Positions 1-9,262 of a stretch of DNA of 64,000 nt are shown in pieces. The position numbers and the translations under genes are program-made. Each line of letters starts with the position of its first letter. Within the stretch, counting starts at the first letter, position 1. The notes below the pieces were generated by a model. It did no database searches, was not told the DNA's origin, and saw only the letters and a program-made list of their open reading frames with translations. Source of the stretch: Pirellula staleyi DSM 6068 (GTDB lineage: Bacteria; Planctomycetota; Planctomycetia; Pirellulales; Pirellulaceae); the NCBI GenBank assembly GCA_945875845.1, contig CAMCMB010000002.1, positions 123,936 to 187,935 of the forward strand, in the 5' to 3' direction.

Positions 1-384
1 TTTGCGAAAGTCTCGCATCGGAATTAAGTCCTCGCCTTCCTTGCGGTCCGGTCGTCGCACATTGGTCGCTGCATGTCGCAAAAAGTCTGCGGTCTTTACT
101 CCCGGAATGGCCACTGGCCTCTGAAAGGCCATAAAGATTCCGGCGCGTGCACGTTGGTCGGCTTCCCAGGCGGTAATGTCCTCACCATCAAGAGTGATGG
201 TCCCTTCCGTGATCACGTAGTTGGGATGTCCCGCGATCGCCAATCCAAGGGTGCTTTTTCCGGAGCCGTTCGGCCCCATCATCGCATGGGTTTCGCCAAA
301 CTTCATTTCTAAATTGACGCCACGTAAGATTGCTTTCCCATCGACAGCGACATGCAAATTTTCAATTCGAAGAATATGGGACAT
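1..384 (-). CDS. sufC: Fe-S cluster assembly ATPase SufC (3' end lies outside the window)
   Basis: Reverse-strand reading from ATG at 384 gives MSHILRIENLHVAVDGKAILRGVNLEMKFGETHAMMGPNGSGKSTLGLAIAGHPNYVITEG..., with a Walker A GPNGSGKST and SufC-like context. It runs off the left edge of the window. Confidence 0.88.
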   Translation of the reverse strand, partial: MSHILRIENLHVAVDGKAILRGVNLEMKFGETHAMMGPNGSGKSTLGLAIAGHPNYVITEGTITLDGEDITAWEADQRARAGIFMAFQRPVAIPGVKTADFLRHAATNVRRPDRKEGEDLIPMRDFRK

Positions 385-484
385 CAGTATTTTTGATCCA
401 AAAGTCAGTTTGAAAAAGAAGGTTAATAGGTTAAAAGGTTAATGGATAGGATTGCAATGGTTTTCAGCGAATAGATCCTGGACT

Positions 485-1153
485 TTAGTTGGCAACGACT
501 TCCGTGGTAACCGCAGGTTTGAACTGGCAGCAACTGTGCCCATCAAGTCGACATTGCGACAACTCCATATCGTGTCCCAACGCAGCGCTCATCACCTTGG
601 TTTCAAGATTGCATACGCTTCTGTCATGCCCATCTCCGACAAGATCGGGATAAGGACACGCTTGAACCTCCAAAACAGGCAAACCAAAGCCGTTCGTTAT
701 GCAAGTAGGTATCTTTCGATTCGAAAGTACGCTAGCCATGACCCGCATTCGCTCCTCGAGCGGAGCGTCTGGCAACATATCTCGAAAGGCTCCTCCCATT
801 CGCTGGGAAACGCGATCGATCAAGCTAGCCTTGAAAACCTCGTTGTCTAGCTTGCTAATCTCACCCCAAATAGCAATGGCTAAATCGCTATAGGTCACAC
901 CCGCCTGCCGCCATCCGAGACCAGTCAAAAAATAGCTGAAGGAAGGACGCCCTCGACCGACGCTCTGTTTGCGACGCTCGATAAAGCCACATTCTTCAAG
1001 GCGATCCAGCCTCTGGCGAATGGCAGTTGCTGTTACTTCAAGCCGCTCCATGAGATCGGTAACCGACAGCCCCTCTTTTTTACGGAGTAAATCGAGAACC
1101 AGTTGATCCACCGGACGGACCGGGGATTCGCTTTGCTTTTCTGGTAAATCCAT
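485..1153 (-). CDS. SufR-like winged-helix transcriptional regulator with Cys-rich C-terminus
   Basis: N-terminal HTH (LSVTDLMERLEVTATAIRQRLDRLEECGFIERR) and a C-terminal Cys cluster (CPYPDL...VCNLE...SQCRLDGHSCCQF). Lies directly upstream of sufC on the same strand. Confidence 0.82.
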   Translation of the reverse strand: MDLPEKQSESPVRPVDQLVLDLLRKKEGLSVTDLMERLEVTATAIRQRLDRLEECGFIERRKQSVGRGRPSFSYFLTGLGWRQAGVTYSDLAIAIWGEISKLDNEVFKASLIDRVSQRMGGAFRDMLPDAPLEERMRVMASVLSNRKIPTCITNGFGLPVLEVQACPYPDLVGDGHDRSVCNLETKVMSAALGHDMELSQCRLDGHSCCQFKPAVTTEVVAN

Positions 1154-1378
1154 GTAAATTTGGCGATCGATACTCTAGGATAGGGGTGCTTCCCCAAGCG
1201 CTCTGAATAACAGGAACTCGTCGAATTCTATCGCTATGCCTATTTTTGACAAGCTGCGATGCGAAAAAAGATCAACGATGCGAAAAAGGATCTGGGGAGC
1301 ACATAGTTCTTCGACCCGCGCGACGAGAACAACCCCCCGCACCAAACCCACATTTTAGGGACAGAAAACTGCGGTTTC

Positions 1379-2041
1379 TTAGTTTCGTTCCATCTCAAAG
1401 CCATTGTGCTTTAGCCTGCCAGCTAGGTCACAACAACTGCAGTTAATGAAGAGAGTTTCGTCGCGAGTCAACGTTCCGTAGTTGTGAAATGCCTTTTCAT
1501 CGTGAATGTGACCAAAAGCGTGGATTGTCGGCTTGATACGCTCCAAAACGTGTCGAAAAAGAGATTTGGAGCCGACATGGACTGGCTCGCGAGAGTCTAA
1601 ATCGCGAGTCACATCCAGGATTCCTTTGGGCGGTCCGTGTGTGATCAATATGTCGATATCGTCAGGAATCGACTGCCATACGAGGTCGAGATCCTTGCGT
1701 TCTTTCATGTATGCCCAATCGAAGAACTTCGGAGTGTAGGGCGAGCCGAAGATTTTGATCCCGTTCCATTCCATCTGTGCGTGAATGAGAAATTTGATTT
1801 TCGGGTAATCGTCTTCCCGAATCAAACCTTGTTCGATTGCAGTCGAATGGTTTCCAGGTACGAAGATTTTGGTTGGGATATCAAGTGCAGAGTACCATTC
1901 GAGGAATCGTCGTGATTCAGGCTCATTCAGCCAAGCATTTCCGGATTCGGATTCGTCTCCGCAATGAATGACCAAATCCACTTCGGGCGGCTTGAGACTC
2001 TCGTGTTTGTTGTGCGTATCCGAGATGAACCAGATTTTCAT
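1379..2041 (-). CDS. Metallophosphoesterase
   Basis: Motifs FISDTHNKHE, VIHCGDESESG, FVPGNHS, ITHGPPKG and HAFGHIHDE typical of calcineurin-like phosphoesterases. The ORF opens at 2071; MKIWFISDTH at 2041 is the likelier start. Confidence 0.85.
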   Translation of the reverse strand: MKIWFISDTHNKHESLKPPEVDLVIHCGDESESGNAWLNEPESRRFLEWYSALDIPTKIFVPGNHSTAIEQGLIREDDYPKIKFLIHAQMEWNGIKIFGSPYTPKFFDWAYMKERKDLDLVWQSIPDDIDILITHGPPKGILDVTRDLDSREPVHVGSKSLFRHVLERIKPTIHAFGHIHDEKAFHNYGTLTRDETLFINCSCCDLAGRLKHNGFEMERN

Positions 2042-2234
2042 GGAAATGGATGACCGATCGCAGGAACACAATGAATCACGTTTGCTAGCTGGATCTTATT
2101 GCCGATTTGAGGTGGATGCAAACCCAATCTCTACCGTAGTAAAAGGGACAGCTCTCACGCCGATTCATGGTAATCGCTTCCCTCTTTCCCGGCTTGAATT
2201 CCAAAGCGCTAAGAGATTCAGCTAAACTATATGT

Positions 2235-2270
2235 AGGCGAGCGGCAGATTGCAGGCGAGCGGCAGATTGG
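2235..2270. repeat. 18-bp tandem duplication (AGGCGAGCGGCAGATTGc/g x2)
   Basis: Two adjacent near-identical 18-mers read directly from the sequence. Confidence 0.85.
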
Positions 2271-2302
2271 AAACGACCAGATGACGCGGTTGGCATGCTC
2301 AG

Positions 2303-2327
2303 AGGCGACGATTTTTTATCGTCGCCT
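2303..2327. repeat. Perfect 10-bp stem hairpin (AGGCGACGAT-TTTTT-ATCGTCGCCT)
   Basis: Read directly. The right arm plus following bases (ATCGTCGCCTTTCGC) recurs at about 21141-21155. Confidence 0.8.
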
Positions 2328-2361
2328 TTCGCCCCTGGGCTGTGAAAACATGCTTGGGTCA

Positions 2362-2427
2362 TCACCGGAGGGCTCGCGCCCTGCCGCTACCATTTTTGTT
2401 GGCAGAACGGCGCGAGCCGTCCGGTGA
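2362..2427. repeat. REP-like hairpin, TCACCGG...CCGGTGA family, copy 1
   Basis: Arms TCACCGGAGGGCTCGCGCC and GGCGCGAGCCGTCCGGTGA. A related copy is at 56877-56940. Confidence 0.8.
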
Positions 2428-2467
2428 GTCCATCAGAATACATTCACATTTTTAGAATCGATCCGCA

Positions 2468-5152
2468 ATGTTCAAGTCGCTGCAACAAGATCAACGCGAA
2501 TGTTGGCAGCGAGGTGATCGAGTTACCGTCCAAAGCTATCTCGCCAAGTACCCAGCTCTTGCTTCGGACGACTTGGCACTCACGGATTTGGTTTGCAGCG
2601 AAATCGCTTTACGTCAAGCGCACGGGGAATCCCCAAGCCTGGATGATTATAGGGACTATCCTCAGTGCGCCGAAGCGCTTCGCAAGCAGTTCACGCTGAT
2701 TCCAAACGATCCACTGGAGACCGTTCGAATCCCTGAAGTGCCGTTGCCCTCACTCAACACGGACTTCGCAACCATCAACGCCGACTTCGCAACGATTCAA
2801 GTCGAGTCGCAAGGTGAACTGCTAGTCACGCATCAAGCTGAAATGACTGGTTATCCCAAGATCCCTGGTTTTGAGATCTTGGGGGAATTGGGGCGAGGTG
2901 GGATGGGACTCGTTTACCGTGCCAAACAAATCTCCGCGAATCGCATCGTCGCCTTAAAAGTCGTTCGCAACGAACTCCTCGACGCGATGCCTATGGATAC
3001 GCGTGCGAGCACTTTAGAGCGCTTTCGGACGGAAGCTCAAGCGGCCGCTCATTTGCAGCACGACAACCTCGTCTCCGTGTATGAGATCGGCGAAGTGCCT
3101 TCGGGGACTCCGGGTGCATGTCCATTGCGATACTACGCGATGCGATTCGTCCAAGGGAACAGTTTATTCGAAATCGTACGCGACGGGCCGTTAGAAAATA
3201 AACGTGCTGCCACTTACATGGCACCCGTCGCTCGTGCGCTTCAGGCAGCCCATGAGCAAGGGATTTTGCATCGCGATCTCAAGCCTCACAATATCATGGT
3301 CGATGAGAAATCCGACCGCCCGTTGGTCACGGACTTTGGGTTAGCGAAATTCGTCGAGGGGCAAGACGCTCTGACATATGCTGGAGAAGTCATGGGTACC
3401 CCATCCTACATGTCTCCAGAGCAAGCCCAGGACGCAGGCAAAGTCACCGCCTCAGCCGATCTCTATTCGCTCGGGGCAACGCTGTACCATCTCCTCACTG
3501 GCCGTGCTCCGTTTCAAGCATCGAACATTGCTGAGACGATACGCCAGATCATCGACAAAGAGCCCGTCGGTCTTCGGCAGCTCAACGCATCGATTGATCG
3601 CGATCTGGAAACGATTTGCCTCAAGTGTTTGCGCAAGAACCCGTCTGGGCGGTACGCGTCCTGCGCAGCGTTAGCAGAAGACTTGGAGCTCTATCTAAGT
3701 GGGCGTCCCATCATCGCTCGCCCGGTGGGTACGATAGAACGAGTCTGGAGATGGTGCCATCGCAATCCCATACCAGCGGCTCTCACCGGCACCGCCATCG
3801 CCCTTGCATTCGCGACGATGATGTCGATCGTGATTGGGTACCGAAATACTACAGCAGCCCTGGCCGCTTCCGAGTCGCGATTGCAGCAAGCTCTCCAAGT
3901 CGTGGACGAACTGTTCACGCGTGTAAGCGAGGACGAACTGCTTAACGAACCAGGAATGCAGCCGCTTCGCAAAGATCTGCTGGGGAAAGCCCTCAAACAC
4001 TATCAATACTTTTTGACGGAGAGCGGTGGAAAAGAGGCATTGAGGGAAGAAGTTGCTTCGAGCCATTTTCGGGTTGGATTGATCTCGCAAACATTGGGAG
4101 AAATCGAAACCGCCTTGTCTGAACTCTCGATGGCGAGGAATATCCAGGAGAAACTCCTCAACGCTCACCCGGATGACCTACGTCGGCTGAAGGCACTAGC
4201 GGACACATTCAATGCCTTAGGCAGTCTCTACAACTCAAAAAACCAATTCGACTTGTCCTCGAAAATGTTTCACGAGTCGACAACGGTCCGAGAGCGATTG
4301 GTTGCCCTCCAATCAAACAACATTGAATTCAAACGACTGCTCGCCAATTCGATTATGAACCTAGGTTTGGCCAAAGTGGAAGATGGTAATACCGAGGAGG
4401 GAATACTGGATATGCGAGAAGCCCAATCGAGTCGACAAGCTATCTTGAAAGACAATCCGGAAATGGAAAGAATTCATCGCGACTTAGCGATGGGCTGGTA
4501 TATGCTTGGGAAAACAGAGGTGTCTCAAAAAAGTTTTGAAGCTGCCATCGATCATTTTGACGACGCAATTTTGGAATTCCAAGCTCTCGTGAAACGCGAT
4601 CCTCGTTCGATGAGCATCCGGTATTATCTTGGGGTCTCGTACCGATTGAAGGGAAGCGTTTTGGCCGAAATCGAGGAAACAGCATCGGCATTGGAAGCGT
4701 TTGAAGCGGCCACCCATACCATACAGTCCCTTGCAACTGCTAATCCCGACGTGGTTGCATATCAAGCGGAATTAGCAGTTCTGGCTATGAATCGAGGGAC
4801 TGGCTATTTAGATATCAATGATCCTGTTAGCTCCAAGCAGGCTTGGCTGGAAGCCCGAACTCTGAATCAGCAGCTTCTGAAACAAGATCCATCGAATCCA
4901 GGTCATAAAGGCGACCTGGCTGCAAGTCTAGGAGCTCTTGGCGATATCGAACAGCTTGCGGAGAATAGGGATGAGGCTCGGGTTCTTTTTGAAGAAGCAC
5001 AAACTTACTTAGGCGAACTTTTGAAAGCCTACCCTCAAAATGAGTGGTACAAGAGCCAACTGGAGCAAAACAAACAGGACCTTGAGGATTTGGTAAAGCC
5101 AGCATTGCTAAACCTGCAGGAAAAGGAATCTGAATTACCAAACGCAATGTAG
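2468..5152 (+). CDS. Serine/threonine protein kinase with C-terminal TPR-like repeats
   Basis: GRGGMGLVYRAK, VALKVV, HRDLKPHN, DFGLAKF and GTPSYMSPEQA motifs, then a TM segment (IPAALTGTAIALAFATMMSIVIGY) and TPR-like helices. Confidence 0.94.
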   Translation: MFKSLQQDQRECWQRGDRVTVQSYLAKYPALASDDLALTDLVCSEIALRQAHGESPSLDDYRDYPQCAEALRKQFTLIPNDPLETVRIPEVPLPSLNTDFATINADFATIQVESQGELLVTHQAEMTGYPKIPGFEILGELGRGGMGLVYRAKQISANRIVALKVVRNELLDAMPMDTRASTLERFRTEAQAAAHLQHDNLVSVYEIGEVPSGTPGACPLRYYAMRFVQGNSLFEIVRDGPLENKRAATYMAPVARALQAAHEQGILHRDLKPHNIMVDEKSDRPLVTDFGLAKFVEGQDALTYAGEVMGTPSYMSPEQAQDAGKVTASADLYSLGATLYHLLTGRAPFQASNIAETIRQIIDKEPVGLRQLNASIDRDLETICLKCLRKNPSGRYASCAALAEDLELYLSGRPIIARPVGTIERVWRWCHRNPIPAALTGTAIALAFATMMSIVIGYRNTTAALAASESRLQQALQVVDELFTRVSEDELLNEPGMQPLRKDLLGKALKHYQYFLTESGGKEALREEVASSHFRVGLISQTLGEIETALSELSMARNIQEKLLNAHPDDLRRLKALADTFNALGSLYNSKNQFDLSSKMFHESTTVRERLVALQSNNIEFKRLLANSIMNLGLAKVEDGNTEEGILDMREAQSSRQAILKDNPEMERIHRDLAMGWYMLGKTEVSQKSFEAAIDHFDDAILEFQALVKRDPRSMSIRYYLGVSYRLKGSVLAEIEETASALEAFEAATHTIQSLATANPDVVAYQAELAVLAMNRGTGYLDINDPVSSKQAWLEARTLNQQLLKQDPSNPGHKGDLAASLGALGDIEQLAENRDEARVLFEEAQTYLGELLKAYPQNEWYKSQLEQNKQDLEDLVKPALLNLQEKESELPNAM

Positions 5153-5242
5153 AGTTTGTTGCGGATATGACGATGAAAAAAGCTGGTGCATTGGGCGAAT
5201 GGCGTTGTCTCCACTCCATCCGCCCTTGATTCCCAATTGGGA

Positions 5243-5294
5243 GTGCGAGGCTCCTGCCGAGCTTGAGATGCAATCGTTCGGCAGGAGCCTCACC
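5243..5294. repeat. REP-like hairpin (GCGAGGCTCCTGCCGAGC / GTTCGGCAGGAGCCTCAC)
   Basis: Inverted repeat read directly in the intergenic region. Confidence 0.8.
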
Positions 5295-5384
5295 CTCTCG
5301 AGAGAGCGATCCATTGGGCAAGTCGATGGATGTACGTTTCAAGAGGCGGTTCGAGTCCCAGCTGGTTTTGTGGAGCGTTAGCAG

Positions 5385-6572
5385 ATGCAAAAAAATCGAT
5401 CGATAGTCACTTCCGTCGTTCTGTTGACGCTGATCCTCGTTGACTCTTCGCGAACTTTTGCGCAAGTGGTGCCCAATGCCTCAGGGCAGCCAAGCAGCGA
5501 TGGCCAGGCGCGCAATCCAGACCCATCCCAATCTGGAACCGCGGATACACCGCCGCGATCCACGGCCCGTCCCGGAAGAAAAAGTGCTCGGGATTCTTAT
5601 GTTCGACTTGCACGCGCTCCGAACATGTTTGGCGATTCGCTTCGTCCCACCGGATCCCTTGTATTCAGGGATCAAACGGGCCAACTTGGATCGGATCTCA
5701 ACTTGATGCTGGCGGGTGGTAGAAGCTACAACGTCGCCGAGAATAACAAGGCTCTGCCGATGGATAGAGTCTATTTTCAGTACAACGGATTTGCCAATGC
5801 ACTCCCTTCTAATCCAGGAGGCCAGACGAGTTTGCACATGTACTCGTTAGGCTTCGAAAAAACATTCTTTGACGGGCTCTGGTCGGTTGACATGCGAATG
5901 CCTTTTAACAGTGGCTTGGCATTCAACAGCAATTCGCTTTCGAGCGACTCTGGAAATGTTGGCAATCTGTCCATGTTTCTCAAGGGGCTGCTATACAAAG
6001 ACGAAAGCCTGGCCATTTCAAGCGGTCTTGGTATTGGTCTACCTACAGGCAGCGATTCCGTCACAACGACCCAGTTCGATCAATTGACGGTGCAAAACCA
6101 AGCGATACATCTAATGCCCTTTCTCGCCTTCACAGCGGCTCCCAATGAAGATTGGTTTTTTCAGGCATTTACGCAAATCGATTTCGCAGCGTCGGGTAAT
6201 GATGTCGTGTCGTCTCAGAGTGCATCGGGAGTGTATACCGAACAAAACATTCTTCATCTCGACACGACGATTGGGCGTTGGTTCGCTCAGAATCTGGGAT
6301 ACCGCCATTTGAGTGGTATCGCAGGCGTACTTGAGTTGCACTACGCGAGCTCCATTCAGGATTCAGACAGCGTGCCTGTTTCGGGAGGCTCTCTTTTTGG
6401 AAAGATCAATGTTCCAGACAATCGATTCGATCTCCTGAATCTGACCTCCGGTCTTCATTTTCAGTTAACACCCTTGTCCAACCTTCGAGTTGGTGCGGTG
6501 GTTCCATTGCGAGCTTCTCCGGACCGCGTTTTTGACTCGGAAATTCAAGTTTCCTTCAATCGTTATTTCTAG
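5385..6572 (+). CDS. Putative outer-membrane beta-barrel protein, hypothetical
   Basis: Signal peptide (SIVTSVVLLTLILVDSSRTFAQ), repeated amphipathic strand patterns, and a terminal aromatic strand (VFDSEIQVSFNRYF). Confidence 0.6.
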   Translation: MQKNRSIVTSVVLLTLILVDSSRTFAQVVPNASGQPSSDGQARNPDPSQSGTADTPPRSTARPGRKSARDSYVRLARAPNMFGDSLRPTGSLVFRDQTGQLGSDLNLMLAGGRSYNVAENNKALPMDRVYFQYNGFANALPSNPGGQTSLHMYSLGFEKTFFDGLWSVDMRMPFNSGLAFNSNSLSSDSGNVGNLSMFLKGLLYKDESLAISSGLGIGLPTGSDSVTTTQFDQLTVQNQAIHLMPFLAFTAAPNEDWFFQAFTQIDFAASGNDVVSSQSASGVYTEQNILHLDTTIGRWFAQNLGYRHLSGIAGVLELHYASSIQDSDSVPVSGGSLFGKINVPDNRFDLLNLTSGLHFQLTPLSNLRVGAVVPLRASPDRVFDSEIQVSFNRYF

Positions 6573-6581
6573 CCCGCGAAA

Positions 6582-8426
6582 CTACTTCCCACTGAGATTC
6601 CATACGGGATCGAAGGATGTTGCCGAGCTCACAGCCATCGACAAACGCTCTAACAATCTCTGCGTTGGGAGATCGTCAGGATGACGCTGGATGATGTCCG
6701 ATAGAGTTTTCTCAGCCGCCATAAACTCTTGTCGTTCGAAATCGGCGAGTGCCTTTTCATAGTTGAGCTTGAGCGAATCCCAATCGGGACTTGGTACTTC
6801 GCATAGTTCATAAACATCGACGGGCTCAGCGATGTTGATCGTACGAATCGTGCACATGCGGCGAGCGTCAAACGATCGATTCGTACTAGACATGGTCGAG
6901 CCGGATACGAGCACGGAACCGCCCACGAATTTGGTTGCCCCCTGAATTCGGCTGGTAAGGTTGACTGTTGTGCCCAGCGCACCATACTTGAATTTCCGCC
7001 GTGAACCTATGTTGCCAACTTTGGCAGTCCCGGTGTGAATTCCGATGGAGATATCTGTCAACTCTCCTAAACGAGCTTGCCAGCGAAGGTTGATCGCGGG
7101 CAGCGTCTGGCGCATTTGCAGTGCAGCCCTGCAGGCCATGATAGCATGGTCGCGTGTGGGCAACGGAGCTCCCCAAAGTGCTTCCAGTGCGTCCCCTGCA
7201 TAGTCAACCAATACTCCTTGAAAGGCCGCCACGCAATCCGACAATTCGCTGAGCACGTCGCATACCCACTCGATGGCGAGCGAAGCACCGCATTCCGCAC
7301 TGATTCGGCTGAAGCCTTTGATGTCGCAGAAGAGAACGGTAATCTCCGCATCGCGGGCGGAGAGCATAGCGTCCCCCTCGATTGACAGCAACCGCGCCAA
7401 CTCAGGCGTAAAGAACTGCTCAAACCGGACTCGCTCGGCAACCAATAAGCGTTCCTGCTCAATCCTTGCTATGCCGGACGCGACTCCATAAGCTAAAAGT
7501 TCGACGAGCTTGGCATCGAGTTCACGGATGGCGGTTTTGGTTTGGTTGTCTAAACCAGAACGCCGTTCGCCATACAGAACGCCTAGCACTTCACCATTTC
7601 GGTCTAGAAAAGGAGCTGCCACTAGGGATTGTACATCGACGAGGCTGGCTGCGATGTTCTCGTCATGAACAGGTACATTAAAAAAGGTTCGGCGTTGCTC
7701 AAGAACTCGCGATAACATGGTTTGGCTTGCGGTCCAGTTTTCGCGAACAACATCACCTTCGCGGACTTCCCTAGCTGCAACATTCCATTGGCCCTTGCTG
7801 TAGAGCAAAACAGTGGCGCTGTTCAATCCAACAAGCTCGACTGCGGCCCGAGCCGCTTTGGACAAAAAATCCACTGAGTTCGCAGCACTTTGAAACACGT
7901 CCATCGATGCCTGCAACCAATCAAACAAAAAGGATTCTTCTTCTTTATCAAAAAGAGAAGTAACCATCCGGTGTTTTGAGGATAGCGGACTTTCAGAACG
8001 ACCTGGCGCATGAGTCGCTGCGTTCAATGTGCGGAACTGCAACTCTTCGCGTGGTACCATGTAAACGCGCACAACCCGATTTCCAATTTCGCAGGCGATC
8101 GGAAGCTCAAGCGTCAGTTTTTCACCCGGGGCGAGCCGAATATTGCCCAATAAGGGAACGCTATTTTTCGAACTGTGATTGGTGACGCCCACCGTACCGT
8201 TAGGTAGGATTTCAAAGGTCAAGTGCTTGCGCGAAACAGCCGTTTCCTCGAGTTCGGCAACGATGATACGGTCACATTCGGCCAAGGTTGTTTTTACGTA
8301 GGGCGCAGGTTCACTGGCTTGCCGCCGACCAATTTCTGTCGAGCGAATGAGTTCAAATTTTGCTACCTGTCGGTGGTTTTCGTAAATACCCAGCGTAACC
8401 GTGCCGGGTGCAGTGGATTCAGACAT
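6582..8426 (-). CDS. Class III adenylate/guanylate cyclase with N-terminal FHA-like and GAF-like domains
   Basis: FHA-like EIGRR...SRKHLTFEI...NHSSKNSV; GAF-like AARAAVELVGLNSATVLLYS; cyclase catalytic region EITVLFCDIKGFSRISAECG and KVGNIGSRRKFKYGALGTTVNLTSR. Confidence 0.9.
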   Translation of the reverse strand: MSESTAPGTVTLGIYENHRQVAKFELIRSTEIGRRQASEPAPYVKTTLAECDRIIVAELEETAVSRKHLTFEILPNGTVGVTNHSSKNSVPLLGNIRLAPGEKLTLELPIACEIGNRVVRVYMVPREELQFRTLNAATHAPGRSESPLSSKHRMVTSLFDKEEESFLFDWLQASMDVFQSAANSVDFLSKAARAAVELVGLNSATVLLYSKGQWNVAAREVREGDVVRENWTASQTMLSRVLEQRRTFFNVPVHDENIAASLVDVQSLVAAPFLDRNGEVLGVLYGERRSGLDNQTKTAIRELDAKLVELLAYGVASGIARIEQERLLVAERVRFEQFFTPELARLLSIEGDAMLSARDAEITVLFCDIKGFSRISAECGASLAIEWVCDVLSELSDCVAAFQGVLVDYAGDALEALWGAPLPTRDHAIMACRAALQMRQTLPAINLRWQARLGELTDISIGIHTGTAKVGNIGSRRKFKYGALGTTVNLTSRIQGATKFVGGSVLVSGSTMSSTNRSFDARRMCTIRTINIAEPVDVYELCEVPSPDWDSLKLNYEKALADFERQEFMAAEKTLSDIIQRHPDDLPTQRLLERLSMAVSSATSFDPVWNLSGK

Positions 8427-8521
8427 TTTGGTAGACTCTTCTGGATAGTTAAATAAGTGTCCGACTGTCGCCTTTTGCGGATAGCCTTTGGGGTTTTTGG
8501 ACGGACCACTTTTGGCGGCAG

Positions 8522-8710
8522 TTTGACAACCCGTCGCGTAAGCGAGGAGATTGACTGCAATCCCTCGCTCACCGGCTTGTTGATTTAGTGAAGTCGTTAT
8601 TGGTTACGGGAGGTATGACGGACTTCCAAGTCCGTCAATGGGGAATTCGACGGACTAGGAAGTCCGTCGTACCATTAAATCAACAAGCCGTCACGCGTCG
8701 GGTTGTCAAA
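8522..8710. repeat. Nested compound palindromic element, copy 1 (inner 118-bp module 8573-8690)
   Basis: Outer arms TTTGACAACCCGTCGCGT / ACGCGTCGGGTTGTCAAA; inner arms CGGCTTGTTGATTTA / TAAATCAACAAGCCG; core of two 20-bp palindromes GACGGACTTCCAAGTCCGTC and GACGGACTAGGAAGTCCGTC. Confidence 0.9.
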
Positions 8711-8728
8711 TCACGGTTTCGAATGGTG

Positions 8729-9262
8729 TTACCACCGCAGTTCCATCTGATCGATGATGTGATCTGCGAGTCGTTCGACGACGCGTTGGTTCGCCGTCGA
8801 GATGGACTGTCCTGCTTCCGGAACCAAGGAGACATTTTCGGCAAAGTAATACGTGGTTTCACCAGGTGGCAAAAATCGGTTGTCGAACAAGGGCTGACCG
8901 CGTCGATCGTTCCAACTCAATTCGACCGTGATCACAGACTGCAAGATACGAGGTTCGCTTGTATTTGTTTGGCTGACAACCCTCTTGGAGTCGGATGTTA
9001 GCCGGCATGTCATGATCGAATCAGCGGTTTCGATATTGGCAAGTTTGTACGGCGTACGGTGTTCAATCTCCTTTTGAACTGCTTCCGTCAGCATCACACC
9101 AAGCTCAGGCCGAAACGAATCGGACTTGATGATCGGCACATGAATGGTGCGAACGTTATTGCGGTAGAGGCTACGAGTACCGATTTGGTAACCGGCGCAT
9201 CCGGTCATCGAGGCGAAGACCAAGAAAACCGCAAATAGGCGTGCGATTTTCGACACTATCAT
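8729..9262 (-). CDS. LptE-like outer-membrane lipoprotein
   Basis: Reading from ATG at 9262: MIVSKIARLFAVFLVFASMTGCAGYQIGTRSLYRNNVRTIHVPIIKSDSFRPELGVMLTEAVQKEIEHRT..., with a lipobox and an LptE-like YxI...I.IP.F pattern. Start overlaps the upstream stop by 4 bp. Confidence 0.75.
   Translation of the reverse strand: MIVSKIARLFAVFLVFASMTGCAGYQIGTRSLYRNNVRTIHVPIIKSDSFRPELGVMLTEAVQKEIEHRTPYKLANIETADSIMTCRLTSDSKRVVSQTNTSEPRILQSVITVELSWNDRRGQPLFDNRFLPPGETTYYFAENVSLVPEAGQSISTANQRVVERLADHIIDQMELRW

Noticed and set aside
4827-5465. 212-aa minus-strand ORF covering the kinase 3' end and the repeat hairpin
   Set aside because: Overlaps a well-supported kinase gene and a palindrome; no recognisable domain.
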